NCBI RefSeq assembly: GCF_900476045.1
Contig: NZ_LS483440.1
Coordinates: 1,550,001-1,614,000 of the forward strand
Source of the DNA: Gemella morbillorum
Lineage (GTDB): Bacteria; Bacillota; Bacilli; Staphylococcales; Gemellaceae
DNA: 64,000 nucleotides
Direction: 5' to 3'
The notes beneath the pieces are model-generated. The model was not told the DNA's origin. It saw only the letters and a list, made by a program, of their open reading frames with translations, and ran no database searches. A program made the position numbers and the translations under genes. The first letter of the stretch is position 1. Each line of letters starts with the position of its first letter. Below, in pieces: positions 24,236 to 33,559 of the stretch.

Positions 24236-24307
24236 TACTTTTTCGAAAATAAAATTTGTTTTTTGATAAAATATCTTTATCTTATGATTTTATAGTTCGT
24301 TTTTAAA

Positions 24308-24535
24308 TTATATTGTTTGAAAATAATAATCTAATAGTTTCTTTAAAACGAAAAAATCGGACTTTCTTCCATAGGTGACAGTTGTCTTTTGCGAACGATT
24401 AAGAGCGAAAATTATTTTAACATATTGCTTATTTTTATCTGTAGCTAAAAATTCTTCTTTATCGCTATAAAATAATTCTTTAGCAATCTCTTTTTTAATA
24501 ACAGCTTTTACCCATTTAACCCGCCGAATTCTATT
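24308..24535 (-). pseudogene. 75-codon open fragment without a start codon
   Basis: A - strand frame stays open for 75 codons with normal-looking composition (contains KEIAKELFYSDKEEFL and KTTVTYGRKSDFFVLKKLL) but begins after a TGA with no ATG, GTG or TTG near it. It overlaps the 3' end of the 149-aa gene in another frame. It looks like the C-terminal remnant of an accessory gene. Not recognised. Confidence 0.4.
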
Positions 24536-24957
24536 TCATAATCGCTATCTATTTCAATACAAGCTAAATGACCTAATAGATAATCAGGCTCTGCTTCCAA
24601 ATCTAACATTATACTCCAATCTTTCTCATCTAAAAATAAAGATACATTGTTAATAAACAACGCACTAATAAAGTCCTCCTCATCAATTTCACACTCAGCA
24701 TCAAATTCACCATCTTCTATCATATCATTAATTACTTCTATATAATGGCTATTTTCCTCCATAAATGCGTCTATAATTTTATTTTTGTTTTCATCAATCC
24801 ATTGAATTTTATCTTGTACAAAAGAGACAATTTTTTCTTGGTTTTCTTGTGAATCTACAAAAATTGTTACTTCCTCTCCCCAAACGCATAATTTACCTTC
24901 ATATTCGTTTTCACCCGTTAAAGTAAATTCATTGTTATCTATCATAAATTTTGTCAT
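24508..24957 (-). CDS. 149-aa acidic protein, DUF2004/DUF2262-like (immunity-type?)
   Basis: Small, strongly acidic cytoplasmic protein, rich in Glu and Asp. The C-terminal LLGHLACIEIDSDYEIEFGGLNG region resembles the conserved GH...E-D...-G ending of DUF2004/DUF2262 proteins, which are often found near polymorphic-toxin loci. No toxin gene is next to it. The start follows an AGGAGA site. It lies in an accessory patch with several decayed genes. Function not assigned. Confidence 0.55.
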   Translation of the reverse strand: MTKFMIDNNEFTLTGENEYEGKLCVWGEEVTIFVDSQENQEKIVSFVQDKIQWIDENKNKIIDAFMEENSHYIEVINDMIEDGEFDAECEIDEEDFISALFINNVSLFLDEKDWSIMLDLEAEPDYLLGHLACIEIDSDYEIEFGGLNG

Positions 24958-25196
24958 ACAATATCTCTCCTAGTTTAATCCTAACTTCAAAATCTTGCTA
25001 ATTCAAGCTCCATGGTCTCTTTTTTAGCATTTAGTTTATCTTCATCTTTTTTCCATTAACTGGCTTCTTAGAAAGTATCTGATTTTTCTTTTTTAAATAT
25101 AATCCCATCATAATTAGGATAGATAGAAATATTAGTCCAGATAAATTCTAGACTAATTACTAATTTCTGATTTGTCATCATGCGGTGTATCTATAA
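24958..25196. other. Gap with probable gene debris
   Basis: A - strand frame contains one membrane-helix-like stretch followed by a basic tail (SGLIFLSILIMMGLYLKKK) with no start codon in front and a stop soon after. It probably derives from a decayed membrane-protein gene. No promoter or terminator stands out. Confidence 0.35.
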
Positions 25197-25976
25197 CTAT
25201 ATGATTTCTTCTAAATTTTTTATAATATTTTTCAAGTTTTTTTCTACGTCACCTATACTACTACCTACACTATATAATAACATATTCAGAGACTCTTCAA
25301 ATTGTTTAGGAAGAATCTTAGCATGTTCTTTAGCATACGAAATCATTCTCTTTTCTCCTGGGTGAGCAAGTTCATTTATCGCAAAGATAATATCAAAATA
25401 AGATTCTATAAATGCTGCAATACGGTGATTTACACTCACAAAATCTCCACGATTAAATGCTTTTAAAATCTGCTTATCATACGAAGGTAAATTCCCTGTT
25501 AATAAACGGAAATTTTTTGAAATAATATTTTCTTTTAACTCCTTAGGAAACGGAACGGCAAATCTTTCTTGTATTCTAGAAAATTCTTTATAAGGATCAT
25601 AAAGAATTTTACTATTTTTCAAATTATGCCAAAAGCATGTTGTATATCCGTTACCCGCATGATGTTTTTCCACAACATTTTCTATATTATTCTCAAAATC
25701 ATTTATATTTCTATAAATAATATCTATATCTATTCCATCAGATAAAGTACAATCATCTTCGCATTCCCAAAATTGATTATTTAACTCAATATAAGAACAA
25801 TATTTATCTAAAATTAATTTTCTAACATCTTTGTCGGGAATGCTTGTACAATAAATATATAGGTCATAATCAGAACTTTCATCATAGTTATTACTACTTC
25901 TAGAACCTCCTAATACTATTGCCGTTACCTCTGGTAATTTAGTAAATTCCAACCAAAGTTTATCAAATACTACCAT
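25197..25976 (-). CDS. Nucleotidyltransferase domain protein (DUF4037-like)
   Basis: 259 aa. The N-terminal nucleotidyltransferase core is visible as LGGSRSSNNYDESSDYDLYIY (G-S-x-S and D-x-D, split here LGGSRSS / SDYDLYIY), with a third acidic position in GIDIDIIYR. The remaining helical part resembles DUF4037-type proteins. Possible roles include antibiotic nucleotidylation or a minimal toxin/antitoxin-like nucleotidyltransferase; nothing in the context decides. Single gene with a weak ribosome site (AAAGGAT). Confidence 0.72.
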   Translation of the reverse strand: MVVFDKLWLEFTKLPEVTAIVLGGSRSSNNYDESSDYDLYIYCTSIPDKDVRKLILDKYCSYIELNNQFWECEDDCTLSDGIDIDIIYRNINDFENNIENVVEKHHAGNGYTTCFWHNLKNSKILYDPYKEFSRIQERFAVPFPKELKENIISKNFRLLTGNLPSYDKQILKAFNRGDFVSVNHRIAAFIESYFDIIFAINELAHPGEKRMISYAKEHAKILPKQFEESLNMLLYSVGSSIGDVEKNLKNIIKNLEEII

Positions 25977-26156
25977 TTTATTATCCTTTCTACATTAATA
26001 AATATATTAACAAAATTTTTATTGCACTTTATTATAACATATACCCACATTTAAATATTCACAAACTTTAAACTATTATTTGGAACTTATTAAAAATATA
26101 ATAATTGTATGTTTGTAAATAATACATAATAGCATTAATGTTTCTAAAATTATAGG

Positions 26157-26201
26157 AAGATTATTATGTTCTAAATTTATGCGTATCCATAATCTTCTCA
26201 C
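26157..26201 (-). terminator. Weak hairpin after the 138-aa gene
   Basis: GAAGATTAT / ATAATCTTC with a long loop, downstream of the - strand gene; no strong U-run. The rest of the 25977-26227 gap is AT-rich and shows nothing else. Confidence 0.35.
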
Positions 26202-26227
26202 ATATTAAAAACCATTATCCGTCCTTA

Positions 26228-26635
26228 TTAGATTTTTTCACTATCTAATAAACTCTCAATCATCACTTCTAGTAAATTTTCTGGATTAATAACAAATCCA
26301 TCAGCTGTAATTTTTTCATTAAAATACTCTACGGATTTATCATGATTCAGAAATTTATTAAAACAAAGATACTGCTCTATTTCGTCAAGTAAAAAAGCAC
26401 TTTGTTTTAAAGACTCGTCATCAAAACTATTTGCATAGTGAATACTTTTCATAATACGTTTTATCTTTGTTTTAGGGTATTCTTTTTTTAATGTATCTCT
26501 TAAGAAAACCACAGTGTCATAAAAACTGCCTTTTTCGAAATCAACAACATTAATTTCAATAATATTTTCATTGTATAAATGTTCTATAAGTTCTATTAAA
26601 CGTTGCTTTAGTCGCACCCTAATCTTTTCCTCCAT
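26228..26635 (-). CDS. Hypothetical 135-aa protein of an accessory patch
   Basis: Not recognised. A charged, helical protein (MEEKIRVRLKQRLIELIEHL at the start; two possible long helices). I chose the ATG at 26633-26635, not the in-frame TTG nine bases upstream. The ATG lies inside the end of the decayed 60-codon gene upstream, in another frame, so the pair was once translationally coupled. Its arrangement with two broken small genes suggests a set of immunity- or orphan-type genes. Confidence 0.5.
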   Translation of the reverse strand: MEEKIRVRLKQRLIELIEHLYNENIIEINVVDFEKGSFYDTVVFLRDTLKKEYPKTKIKRIMKSIHYANSFDDESLKQSAFLLDEIEQYLCFNKFLNHDKSVEYFNEKITADGFVINPENLLEVMIESLLDSEKI

Positions 26636-26798
26636 TCTTCTCAAAGTTAACGGTAATCTTATTTTCTATTTTCTCATTAAAATAATTTATAACATCCTCG
26701 TCATATTCTCTCCAGTCAATCCAAATAATTGAATCAATTTAGCTTGCTTCGTTGGCATCTTACAAAAATTGTTTTAATTCTAAATACGTTTTTCCCAT
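26619..26798 (-). pseudogene. 60-codon gene with two in-frame stops
   Basis: From ATG 26798 the frame runs MGKTYLELKQFL, TAA (26760-26762), DANEAS, TAA (26739-26741), IDSIIWIDWREYDEDVINYF and on to TAG at 26619. The reading frame before, between and after the stops is otherwise intact, so this is a recently inactivated gene. Both stops would be CAA (Gln) after a single C-to-T change. Not recognised; small acidic immunity-like composition. Confidence 0.6.
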
Positions 26799-26807
26799 AG
26801 TATTTCA

Positions 26808-27219
26808 CTACTCCTCTATTTCATATATCATTTTTCCTAAATAATAAATATTCATAATACAATCTACATGAACATCATCATTCCATAACCAGTCCTGAAA
26901 TACCGCTCTACCCCAATTATATGTTTCTATAATCACTTCAAATTCACTATCTTTGTACTTATCTTGATATTCTTCTAAATAAATTCCCTGAAAACTTTTC
27001 TCTTATTATGTCATCAAATACTAGAAAATCAACATCATCTATATCTACTTTCTCGAAAATAATCTTCGCTTTATGAGTATTTTCTGATTTATCTTCATTG
27101 TAAGAAAAAATATAATTAAAGTACAATATCAAATTGTCATTTATATGATCAATTTTTAATATTCTTGCGTCATGCAATGAGTACTTAAAATATTCTCCAA
27201 AGCCTCTTTCTATTTTCAT
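26808..27219 (-). pseudogene. Frameshifted gene, about 136 aa when restored
   Basis: The ORF from ATG 27219 (MKIERGFGEYFKYSLHDARI) ends early at 26959. Removing one base in the TTTTC run near 26991-27000 joins it to a frame reading FQGIYLEEYQDKYKDSEFEV through WLWNDDVHVDCIMNIYYL to a TAG at 26808. The homopolymer position makes a true mutation or a sequencing error both possible. The ribosome site is AGGAG. Not recognised; similar in character to DUF4085/immunity-like small proteins. Confidence 0.65.
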
Positions 27220-27372
27220 TATAGTTCTCCTCTATATAGTTATTCAAATACAAATAGTATTATTATTCCAACATGTTGCTTCTTATTTTGATTATATCAA
27301 ATTCAATTACAGTGTTCAATAATAACCAAGATAATCTATTTTCTATATATTATCTTTAAGAAAAACAAAAAT

Positions 27373-27398
27373 AAAGGAACTTTTCTAAAAGCTCCTTT
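27373..27398 (-). terminator. Terminator of the TetR-MFS operon
   Basis: On the - strand AAAGGAGCTTTT / AAAAGTTCCTTT, then TATTTTTGTTTTT. Confidence 0.78.
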
Positions 27399-27443
27399 TA
27401 AAAATATAGAAATAACGTTTAAGGTTTAATCTTACATACCTTT

Positions 27444-28748
27444 TTAATCTAATATAGATTTCTCTGACTTTTCCTCCAATTCCCTAATTTCATTTTTGCG
27501 TGGTAATATCAATGCTACAATCACAAGAAAAATGCCTGCAAGAATAATCATAAGTGCAGCACTTCTCCCCTCTCCTTTACCAATCAACGCAAGTATTGCT
27601 TGAGAAAAACTTCCACTCTCTTGAAGAAAAGGAGAAATTATAAAATCAACAAATCCACCTACTGAGGCATATGCAACAACGTAACCTACTTGAGAAATAA
27701 GTCCAATCAATCCCCAAGCCTTACCTTGATGAATTGTTGGAACGGTAATTCTTACTAGATAATCCATCACTGTATTCGCAAACGGTAAACTTAGGAAAAG
27801 ACAAAAACCAAAGATACAAACTAATACTTTATTCTGCCACCACCCAAATGCAATCATAGCTATCCCCATGCCTAACAGTGCATATTGTAGAACATTTGTA
27901 AAATCTTTTTTTATACTCACCTTACTTAAAATCAAACCTCCAGCCAACATTCCAAAAGCTGAAATAGTTGTTGCAAATCCTACAAAAGATTCTCCTCCAA
28001 AGGATAGAAGCATCGGTATCATAAGAGTCTGAACAGTCCCCAGACAAAATGAAACTAACACCCCAAGCATAACTAGAAGCCAAAGCCCTTTATTATCATA
28101 GATAATACGAAAACCTAATTTCAAATCTTCTTTCAAATTCTCTTTAGTCTTCTTATGTGTTCCTTGCATCTCTTTTCTTACAATATATGTAATAGGTAAT
28201 GTGATTAATATTGTTAAAATATCAAGAAGTAATACAGAGTGAATGCTTGCTATACTTAAAACCAAGCCTGCAAGTACAGGAGAAAGAAGATAGCGGGAAG
28301 CTGGAATTAATTGCACCATTCCACTAGCTTTTGTGTATTCATCCTTTTCTAGTAAATCGGATATAGTAGCTCGAAAAGATGGCTCTACTAAAGAAGAAAA
28401 AGCTGAACTAATAGCTGCTCCAAGTAATATTCCTCCAATAAGAAGTTTACTATCCAAAAATTGTAAAGAAAATAGAATGCACGCCAGACCAATAATCGAT
28501 AATCCATCTCCCAACATCATTAATAATCTACGGTCATGACGGTCTGCTAGGGCTCCAGCAAATGGAGAAAGCAATAGTCCAGGTAGAAATCCTGCTAAAA
28601 TTATCAACCCCGTCATAGTACTCATTCCTGTTTTCTGATACATAAAAATACCTAGCGCAAAAGAACTCATTCCCGAGCCACTCGTGGAAATAAGGCTCGC
28701 TACCCATAATAAAAGAAACTTCTTATAACCATTACTCAACTTAGCCAC
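27444..28748 (-). CDS. MFS exporter, macrolide-efflux-like (MFS_3 type)
   Basis: 434 aa, 12 membrane segments. The GALADRHDRRLLMMLGD loop (motif A variant) and the early TSGSGMSSFALGIFMY stretch are typical of the Mef/Tet(V)-like branch that exports macrolides or other compounds. It is the second gene of an operon, 9 nt after a TetR-family regulator, the usual layout of a repressor-controlled drug pump. Substrate cannot be named. Confidence 0.88.
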   Translation of the reverse strand: MAKLSNGYKKFLLLWVASLISTSGSGMSSFALGIFMYQKTGMSTMTGLIILAGFLPGLLLSPFAGALADRHDRRLLMMLGDGLSIIGLACILFSLQFLDSKLLIGGILLGAAISSAFSSLVEPSFRATISDLLEKDEYTKASGMVQLIPASRYLLSPVLAGLVLSIASIHSVLLLDILTILITLPITYIVRKEMQGTHKKTKENLKEDLKLGFRIIYDNKGLWLLVMLGVLVSFCLGTVQTLMIPMLLSFGGESFVGFATTISAFGMLAGGLILSKVSIKKDFTNVLQYALLGMGIAMIAFGWWQNKVLVCIFGFCLFLSLPFANTVMDYLVRITVPTIHQGKAWGLIGLISQVGYVVAYASVGGFVDFIISPFLQESGSFSQAILALIGKGEGRSAALMIILAGIFLVIVALILPRKNEIRELEEKSEKSILD

Positions 28749-28757
28749 CCCGCTTCT

Positions 28758-29366
28758 TTATAAAGCTAACGTCTTAAACTCGGCAAAGCTTCCTTCTTTT
28801 GCCCCTAATACTCTCTCCATATTATATAAAAGGCTCTCCACTCGACGTTCTAAATCATTCTTATTCAACTGTTCATATTGTCCATCCACGAACCCCATTA
28901 TCATAATCAAAATAGTTTCCGCACTCTCATAAGGAAAAATGTTATCGAATAAACCTTCTTCAAACCCTTCTTTAATAATCTCACCTAATAAAGGTGTAAT
29001 ATTTTTCATAAATGCTCTATTACTCTTCTCATGAAATAATGCATTCTGGGGTTGATTTAAATAATCAATCATCAAGTCACCGCCAGCTAGACGTTTCATA
29101 CTCATACTAGCAAATAACGAAAACATTTTTTCATAGATGTTTAATTCTTTCTGTAAAATAACTTTTTGAGCATCTTTTACTATTTGTATTGCAGAACGCT
29201 CTATAATCATATCCATAATTGCTTCTTTAGATTCAAAATGATAGTATAAAGTACCTCTTGCAATATCTAATTTGCTCAAAATATCACTAATCGAAGTATT
29301 ATCATAACCCTTCTCCAAGAAAAAAGCTAGTGAAACATCTAAAATTTGTTCTTTTTTATTCTTCAT
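28758..29366 (-). CDS. TetR/AcrR family transcriptional regulator
   Basis: 202 aa. N-terminal helix-turn-helix (residues 5-50): ILDVSLAFFLEKGYDNTSISD then ARGTLYYHFESKEAI, a textbook TetR fold; the C-terminal ligand-binding part is less conserved. It probably represses its own operon with the MFS pump. A GACTG-A-CAGTC palindrome lies between its promoter and start codon, with a related half at the -35. Start preceded by AAGGAGA. Confidence 0.92.
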   Translation of the reverse strand: MKNKKEQILDVSLAFFLEKGYDNTSISDILSKLDIARGTLYYHFESKEAIMDMIIERSAIQIVKDAQKVILQKELNIYEKMFSLFASMSMKRLAGGDLMIDYLNQPQNALFHEKSNRAFMKNITPLLGEIIKEGFEEGLFDNIFPYESAETILIMIMGFVDGQYEQLNKNDLERRVESLLYNMERVLGAKEGSFAEFKTLAL

Positions 29367-29385
29367 CTGTTTCTCCTTATTTTTA

Positions 29386-29436
29386 GACTGACAGTCGGTT
29401 TTTTTATAGTTTACCAGAAAAGAAAAAATCTGTCAA
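29386..29436 (-). promoter_or_regulatory. Promoter and probable TetR operators
   Basis: On the - strand TTGACA (29431-29436), 17-bp spacer, TAAACT (29408-29413). The palindrome GACTGACAGTC (29386-29396) lies around or just after the start of transcription; the related CCGATTGACAG overlaps the -35 (compare CCGACTGTCAG, 9 of 11 identical), giving two sites about 40 bp apart. Confidence 0.7.
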
Positions 29437-29451
29437 TCGGATTTAGAAATT

Positions 29452-29486
29452 AAAAAAAAAAAAAAACGATAGAATTTTCTACCGTT
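29452..29486 (-). terminator. Terminator of the GNAT gene
   Basis: On the - strand AACGGTAGAA / TTCTATCGTT followed by a run of more than 12 T. Confidence 0.85.
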
Positions 29487-29523
29487 CTTAAATTTTGTTG
29501 ATAATTTCATAATTCAAAATTTA

Positions 29524-29994
29524 TTATTCTCCAAGGTATTTGATATATATTTGACATGGATTCCATTCATCCCATAGAGTAGGAAAACATTCCAATTCTT
29601 TATACCCCATCGCTATATAAAACTTATTAGTAATATCATACTCTTTGTAGCAACCTGTCTTAACTGTTTTCACCTGTGAGTATGTATATCCTAATTTTTT
29701 AGCCAAGATTTCAAATGCGTTATTCAATTTTGAACCAATACCCATTCTATGAAATTTCTTCTTAACACCCATAACAAAAATATCTGCACAATCCTTACTC
29801 GTTGCATTTAAAACAATATAACCTGCGACTTCATCATTCACATAACAAGCCAATAATGGTTTATCTTGCGAATCTATAATATAATTTTCTGTGCTTTCAG
29901 GAAGTCCAAACCATTCTGGTAAGTCATAAAGTACTTCCTTGGATATCTCTTCTTTTTCTTTCTTATCTATAACTTCTTTAATTTCTATTTTCAT
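29524..29994 (-). CDS. GNAT family N-acetyltransferase
   Basis: 156 aa. Acetyl-CoA-binding motif A is visible in FHRMGIGSKLNNAFE, preceded by a beta strand VMGVKKK. C-terminal NKFYIAMGYKELECFP is the usual GNAT ending. Unlike the GNAT at 6166 it stands alone with its own terminator. Target unknown. Confidence 0.85.
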   Translation of the reverse strand: MKIEIKEVIDKKEKEEISKEVLYDLPEWFGLPESTENYIIDSQDKPLLACYVNDEVAGYIVLNATSKDCADIFVMGVKKKFHRMGIGSKLNNAFEILAKKLGYTYSQVKTVKTGCYKEYDITNKFYIAMGYKELECFPTLWDEWNPCQIYIKYLGE

Positions 29995-30052
29995 CTTTTC
30001 CTCAATAAATTCTAATTTATTTATCCATTCTTATTGTACCATAAAAAACCAA

Positions 30053-30086
30053 AAATACGAGACACGAAAAAACGTGTCTCGTATTT
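30053..30086. terminator. Terminator of adhesin 1
   Basis: 14-bp perfect stem AAATACGAGACACG / CGTGTCTCGTATTT, 6-nt A loop. All three adhesin genes end in hairpins built on the same ACGAGACA / TGTCTCGT stem. Confidence 0.88.
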
Positions 30087-30108
30087 CTTAAATTAGCTTT
30101 CTATTAAT

Positions 30109-33100
30109 TTAGTTAGCTTTATTTTTTCTTCTAATTAACACATATCCTGCTAGTAACCCCAATACTCCTAAGCCTCCTACTTCTCTTGGCGCGCTTCCTG
30201 TATTAGGTAATTTTGGTTTTGGTGGAATGTATTTGTTTGTAAGGTCATATCCTTTTATAGATTTTTTATATCCTGGTACATCTACTTCATCTATTCTATA
30301 TTTGATTAATTTTCCATTTTCATATTTTGGTAAATCTGTAAATGCATAGTTCCAGTTATTTTCTGCCGTTACTTCTTTCTCTGCTACTTTTGTTGTTTTT
30401 CCATCAACTGTTTTGTTTAAGATTACTTTTATTGTTCCTGGACGTTTTCCTGCCTGATCATTATTGTCAAGCCATGTTTTTGTCCCTGTTACTAATACTT
30501 TCTCTGGTTCATGTTTGTTTGTTATGTTGAATTTGAATGTTTCATCATTTGTTTCAACTTTACTTATTTCTACTGTGTAATCTTTAACTGGTTCTTCTGT
30601 AACAAAGTATTCTATTTTTTGTCCTTTTTCATACTTGTCAAGATCTTCAAATTTCCACTTCCAACCATCTGCTTGGGTTACTTCTTTTTCTGCTACTTTA
30701 CTTGGCTGTCCATCCCCAACCTTTTTCTTCAGAATTACTTTAATCTTAGTTGGTCGTTTACCATCTTGATCGTTCGCATCATCCCAAGTTTTTGTTCCTT
30801 CTACTGCTGTTTTTTCTGGTGTATGTTTGTTTGTTACATTGAATCCATCTATATTAGTTTCATATTCTGCAACTACTTCTTCTTTTATAGTATATTCAAT
30901 TTCTTGTCCTTTTTCATACTTATAAAGATTTTCAAATTTCCACTTCCAACCATCTGCTTCTGTTACTGTCTTCGTTTCAATTTCAGTTCCATTCTTAAAC
31001 AGCTTGATTTTGATTTCTTTTGGTCTCTTTCCATCTTGGTTGTCTGCATCGTTCCATGTTTTTGTTCCTTGAATATTTACTACTTCTGGTGTATGACTAT
31101 TTTTAAGATTGTAGCCTGTAACTTCTTTTTCATATCCTGGTACGGCTTCTTCATCTATACTGTATGTGATTTCTTTTCCGTTTTCATATTTTGGTAAATC
31201 GTTAAACTCGTAGTTCCAGTTGTCTTTTGTTACTTCTTTTTCTGTTACTTTTGTTGTTTGTCCGTCTACTGTTTTGTTTAGGATTACTTTGATTTTATCT
31301 GGGCGTTTCCCATCTTGGTTGTTTGAGTCATCCCATGTTTTTGTTCCTGCTACACTTACTTTTTCTGGTGTATGACTATTTTTAAGATTGTAGCCTGTAA
31401 CTTCTTTTTCGTATCCTGGTACGGCTTCTTCATCTATACTGTATGTGATTTCTTTTCCGTTTTCATATTTTGGTAGATCGTTAAACTCGTAGTTCCAGTT
31501 GTCTTTTGTTACTTCTTTTTCTGTTACTTTTGTTGTTTGTCCGTCTACTGTTTTGTTTAGGATTACTTTGATTTTATCTGGGCGTTTCCCATCTTGGTTG
31601 TTTGAGTCATCCCATGTTTTTGTTCCTGCTACACTTACTTTTTCTGGTGTATGACTATTTTTAAGATTGTAGCCTGTAACTTCTTTTTCATATCCTGGTA
31701 CGGCTTCTTCATCTATACTGTATGTGATTTCTTTTCCGTTTTCATATTTTGGTAGATCGTTAAACTCGTAGTTCCAGTTGTCTTTTGTTACTTCTTTTTC
31801 TGTTACTTTTGTTGTTTGTCCGTCTACTGTTTTGTTTAGGATTACTTTGATTTTATCCGGGCGTTTTCCGTCTTGGTTGTTTGAGTCATCCCATGTTTTT
31901 GTTCCTGCTACACTTACTTTTTCTGGTGTATGACTATTTTTAAGATTGTAGCCTGTAACTTCTTTTTCGTATCCTGGTACGGCTTCTTCATCTATACTGT
32001 ATGTAATTAGTTTACCATTTTCGTATTTTTGAAGATCATTAAATTCATACTTCCACTCTCCAGAAGCATTCGCTCTAACTTCTTTTTCTGTTACTTTCGT
32101 TGTTTGTCCGTCTACTGTTTTATTTAGGATTACTTTGATTTTATCCGGGCGTTTCCCATCTTGGTTGTTTGAGTCATCCCATGTTTTTGTTCCTGAAATA
32201 TTTATATTTGTTACTTTGGTATTTTTCACAGTCCAAAACAGTGGTTCACCTTGAACAACAGTTGCTTCTTTTTCTGTAGGATCAAGCTCATATCCTTCAG
32301 GTGCTTTTGTTTCTTTAATTTTATATTTCCCTGGCTCTAATTTCCCAGAAACTGCTTCTCCTTTTGCATCTGTTTTTAATGTAAAAGTAGATCCGTCTTT
32401 CACTTTTGTAATTAAAAATTCAGCATTAGGTAGCTTCGTTTGTATATCATTTTCATCAACTTTGAAAATTTTGATTTTTTGGGTTAAGTCACCTTGACCT
32501 CCCCCACCAACTTCTGCGCTTCTAAATGCAGCTTGATACGCTACATTTTTGCTATCACTATGAAAGACACCTTCATTTCGTAACTTAAGTTGTGGAATGT
32601 AAGTAGATGTATATTGGATAAGATATTGTCTACCATTCATATCACCAAATTTTTTACTATAATCGAATGTAAACTTGGTATCATTATCAGAGAAATGTAA
32701 AAAATCTTTTATTTCATCATATCTATATGATTTAACAACACTTTGTGTACTTCCGTGTGAATTGAATATAACTTCATGTACTACAAAAGTATCTTTAATA
32801 TAATGAATTCCAGGAGGTAAAGTCCCTTCTTGAACATAAAGTTTATCTGAGATACTTACATTTTTATAATTACCTTTTGTATGATTGACACGTAAAACCC
32901 ATCTAACTTGGTCATCTTTCCCAGAAACTGTTTCTCCCCATTTAGCAAATGTTTCGTTTGTTACAGTCCCTTTTGTTCCTATTTTAATGTTAACAGATTT
33001 CTTAACTCCGCCAATTTCAACAGAAATTAAGTTATTTTGACCTTCTTTTATTTTTTTGTGATCAAATCCCGCCTGTAAAAACAGATTACCTTTTACATTT

Positions 33101-33549
33101 TCTTTATTTTCTACATAATTTGTAAATGTAACTTTTACTGTTCCTCCACCTGTCTCTTCCCCATTAGAATAAATATGGGCGTTAGCGATAACAGTACGTC
33201 CATCTGGAGCATAAAGTGGAAAATCTACTGCTGCCCCACTTGTTGGATATTTAAATTGATCAGGTAATTTAACAATAAAGTAATCACCTTGCTTCAACTG
33301 GTTCCCATATGAACTAGCATCCCAGTCCATATCTAGTCGAAACTGACTCCAATAATTATATTCCCCTCCACTTGGGATAGGTCTACCATCACTCGTTTTA
33401 ATTTCAAATCTAGTTATCTTTGTATTAACACGGTTAACTTCTGCCGCTTTTACTAATGATAAGTTACTATTTTGTAGCAGAATCCCTAAAAGCATTGAAA
33501 AGGCTAGAAATAATTTAAATGCCTTTTTAATAATTTTATTCTTTATCAC
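30109..33549 (-). CDS. LPXTG adhesin 1, collagen-binding-like head with seven Cna-B repeats
   Basis: 1146 aa. Signal peptide (about 1-35); an MSCRAMM-type N-terminal region (about 40-350, GNQLKQGDYFIVKLPDQF, typical of Cna/SdrG-like heads); a SpaA-like domain (about 357-450, KIKETKAPEGYELDPTE); seven Cna-B repeats each opening GTKTW; and LPNTG, a hydrophobic segment and RRKNKAN at the end, for sortase anchoring. Repeats 2-4 are almost identical at DNA level (279-bp period). The start is GTG (33547-33549) with GGAGG. Ligand unknown. Highly similar to the two genes upstream. Confidence 0.92.
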   Translation of the reverse strand: MIKNKIIKKAFKLFLAFSMLLGILLQNSNLSLVKAAEVNRVNTKITRFEIKTSDGRPIPSGGEYNYWSQFRLDMDWDASSYGNQLKQGDYFIVKLPDQFKYPTSGAAVDFPLYAPDGRTVIANAHIYSNGEETGGGTVKVTFTNYVENKENVKGNLFLQAGFDHKKIKEGQNNLISVEIGGVKKSVNIKIGTKGTVTNETFAKWGETVSGKDDQVRWVLRVNHTKGNYKNVSISDKLYVQEGTLPPGIHYIKDTFVVHEVIFNSHGSTQSVVKSYRYDEIKDFLHFSDNDTKFTFDYSKKFGDMNGRQYLIQYTSTYIPQLKLRNEGVFHSDSKNVAYQAAFRSAEVGGGGQGDLTQKIKIFKVDENDIQTKLPNAEFLITKVKDGSTFTLKTDAKGEAVSGKLEPGKYKIKETKAPEGYELDPTEKEATVVQGEPLFWTVKNTKVTNINISGTKTWDDSNNQDGKRPDKIKVILNKTVDGQTTKVTEKEVRANASGEWKYEFNDLQKYENGKLITYSIDEEAVPGYEKEVTGYNLKNSHTPEKVSVAGTKTWDDSNNQDGKRPDKIKVILNKTVDGQTTKVTEKEVTKDNWNYEFNDLPKYENGKEITYSIDEEAVPGYEKEVTGYNLKNSHTPEKVSVAGTKTWDDSNNQDGKRPDKIKVILNKTVDGQTTKVTEKEVTKDNWNYEFNDLPKYENGKEITYSIDEEAVPGYEKEVTGYNLKNSHTPEKVSVAGTKTWDDSNNQDGKRPDKIKVILNKTVDGQTTKVTEKEVTKDNWNYEFNDLPKYENGKEITYSIDEEAVPGYEKEVTGYNLKNSHTPEVVNIQGTKTWNDADNQDGKRPKEIKIKLFKNGTEIETKTVTEADGWKWKFENLYKYEKGQEIEYTIKEEVVAEYETNIDGFNVTNKHTPEKTAVEGTKTWDDANDQDGKRPTKIKVILKKKVGDGQPSKVAEKEVTQADGWKWKFEDLDKYEKGQKIEYFVTEEPVKDYTVEISKVETNDETFKFNITNKHEPEKVLVTGTKTWLDNNDQAGKRPGTIKVILNKTVDGKTTKVAEKEVTAENNWNYAFTDLPKYENGKLIKYRIDEVDVPGYKKSIKGYDLTNKYIPPKPKLPNTGSAPREVGGLGVLGLLAGYVLIRRKNKAN

Positions 33550-33559
33550 TATAAATCTA

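Noticed and set aside
26636-26644. TTG start giving a 138-aa protein
   Set aside because: The ATG nine bases downstream is the more likely start; no ribosome site favours the TTG.
30342-31197. Long + strand ORFs rich in Phe, Cys and Leu inside adhesin 1
   Set aside because: Antisense shadows of the Cna-B repeats; no ribosome site, and the same shadows recur in adhesins 2 and 3.
31091-31928. Possible CRISPR-like regular repeats
   Set aside because: The 279-bp period is coding (Cna-B domains in frame), with no short repeat/spacer structure and no cas genes.
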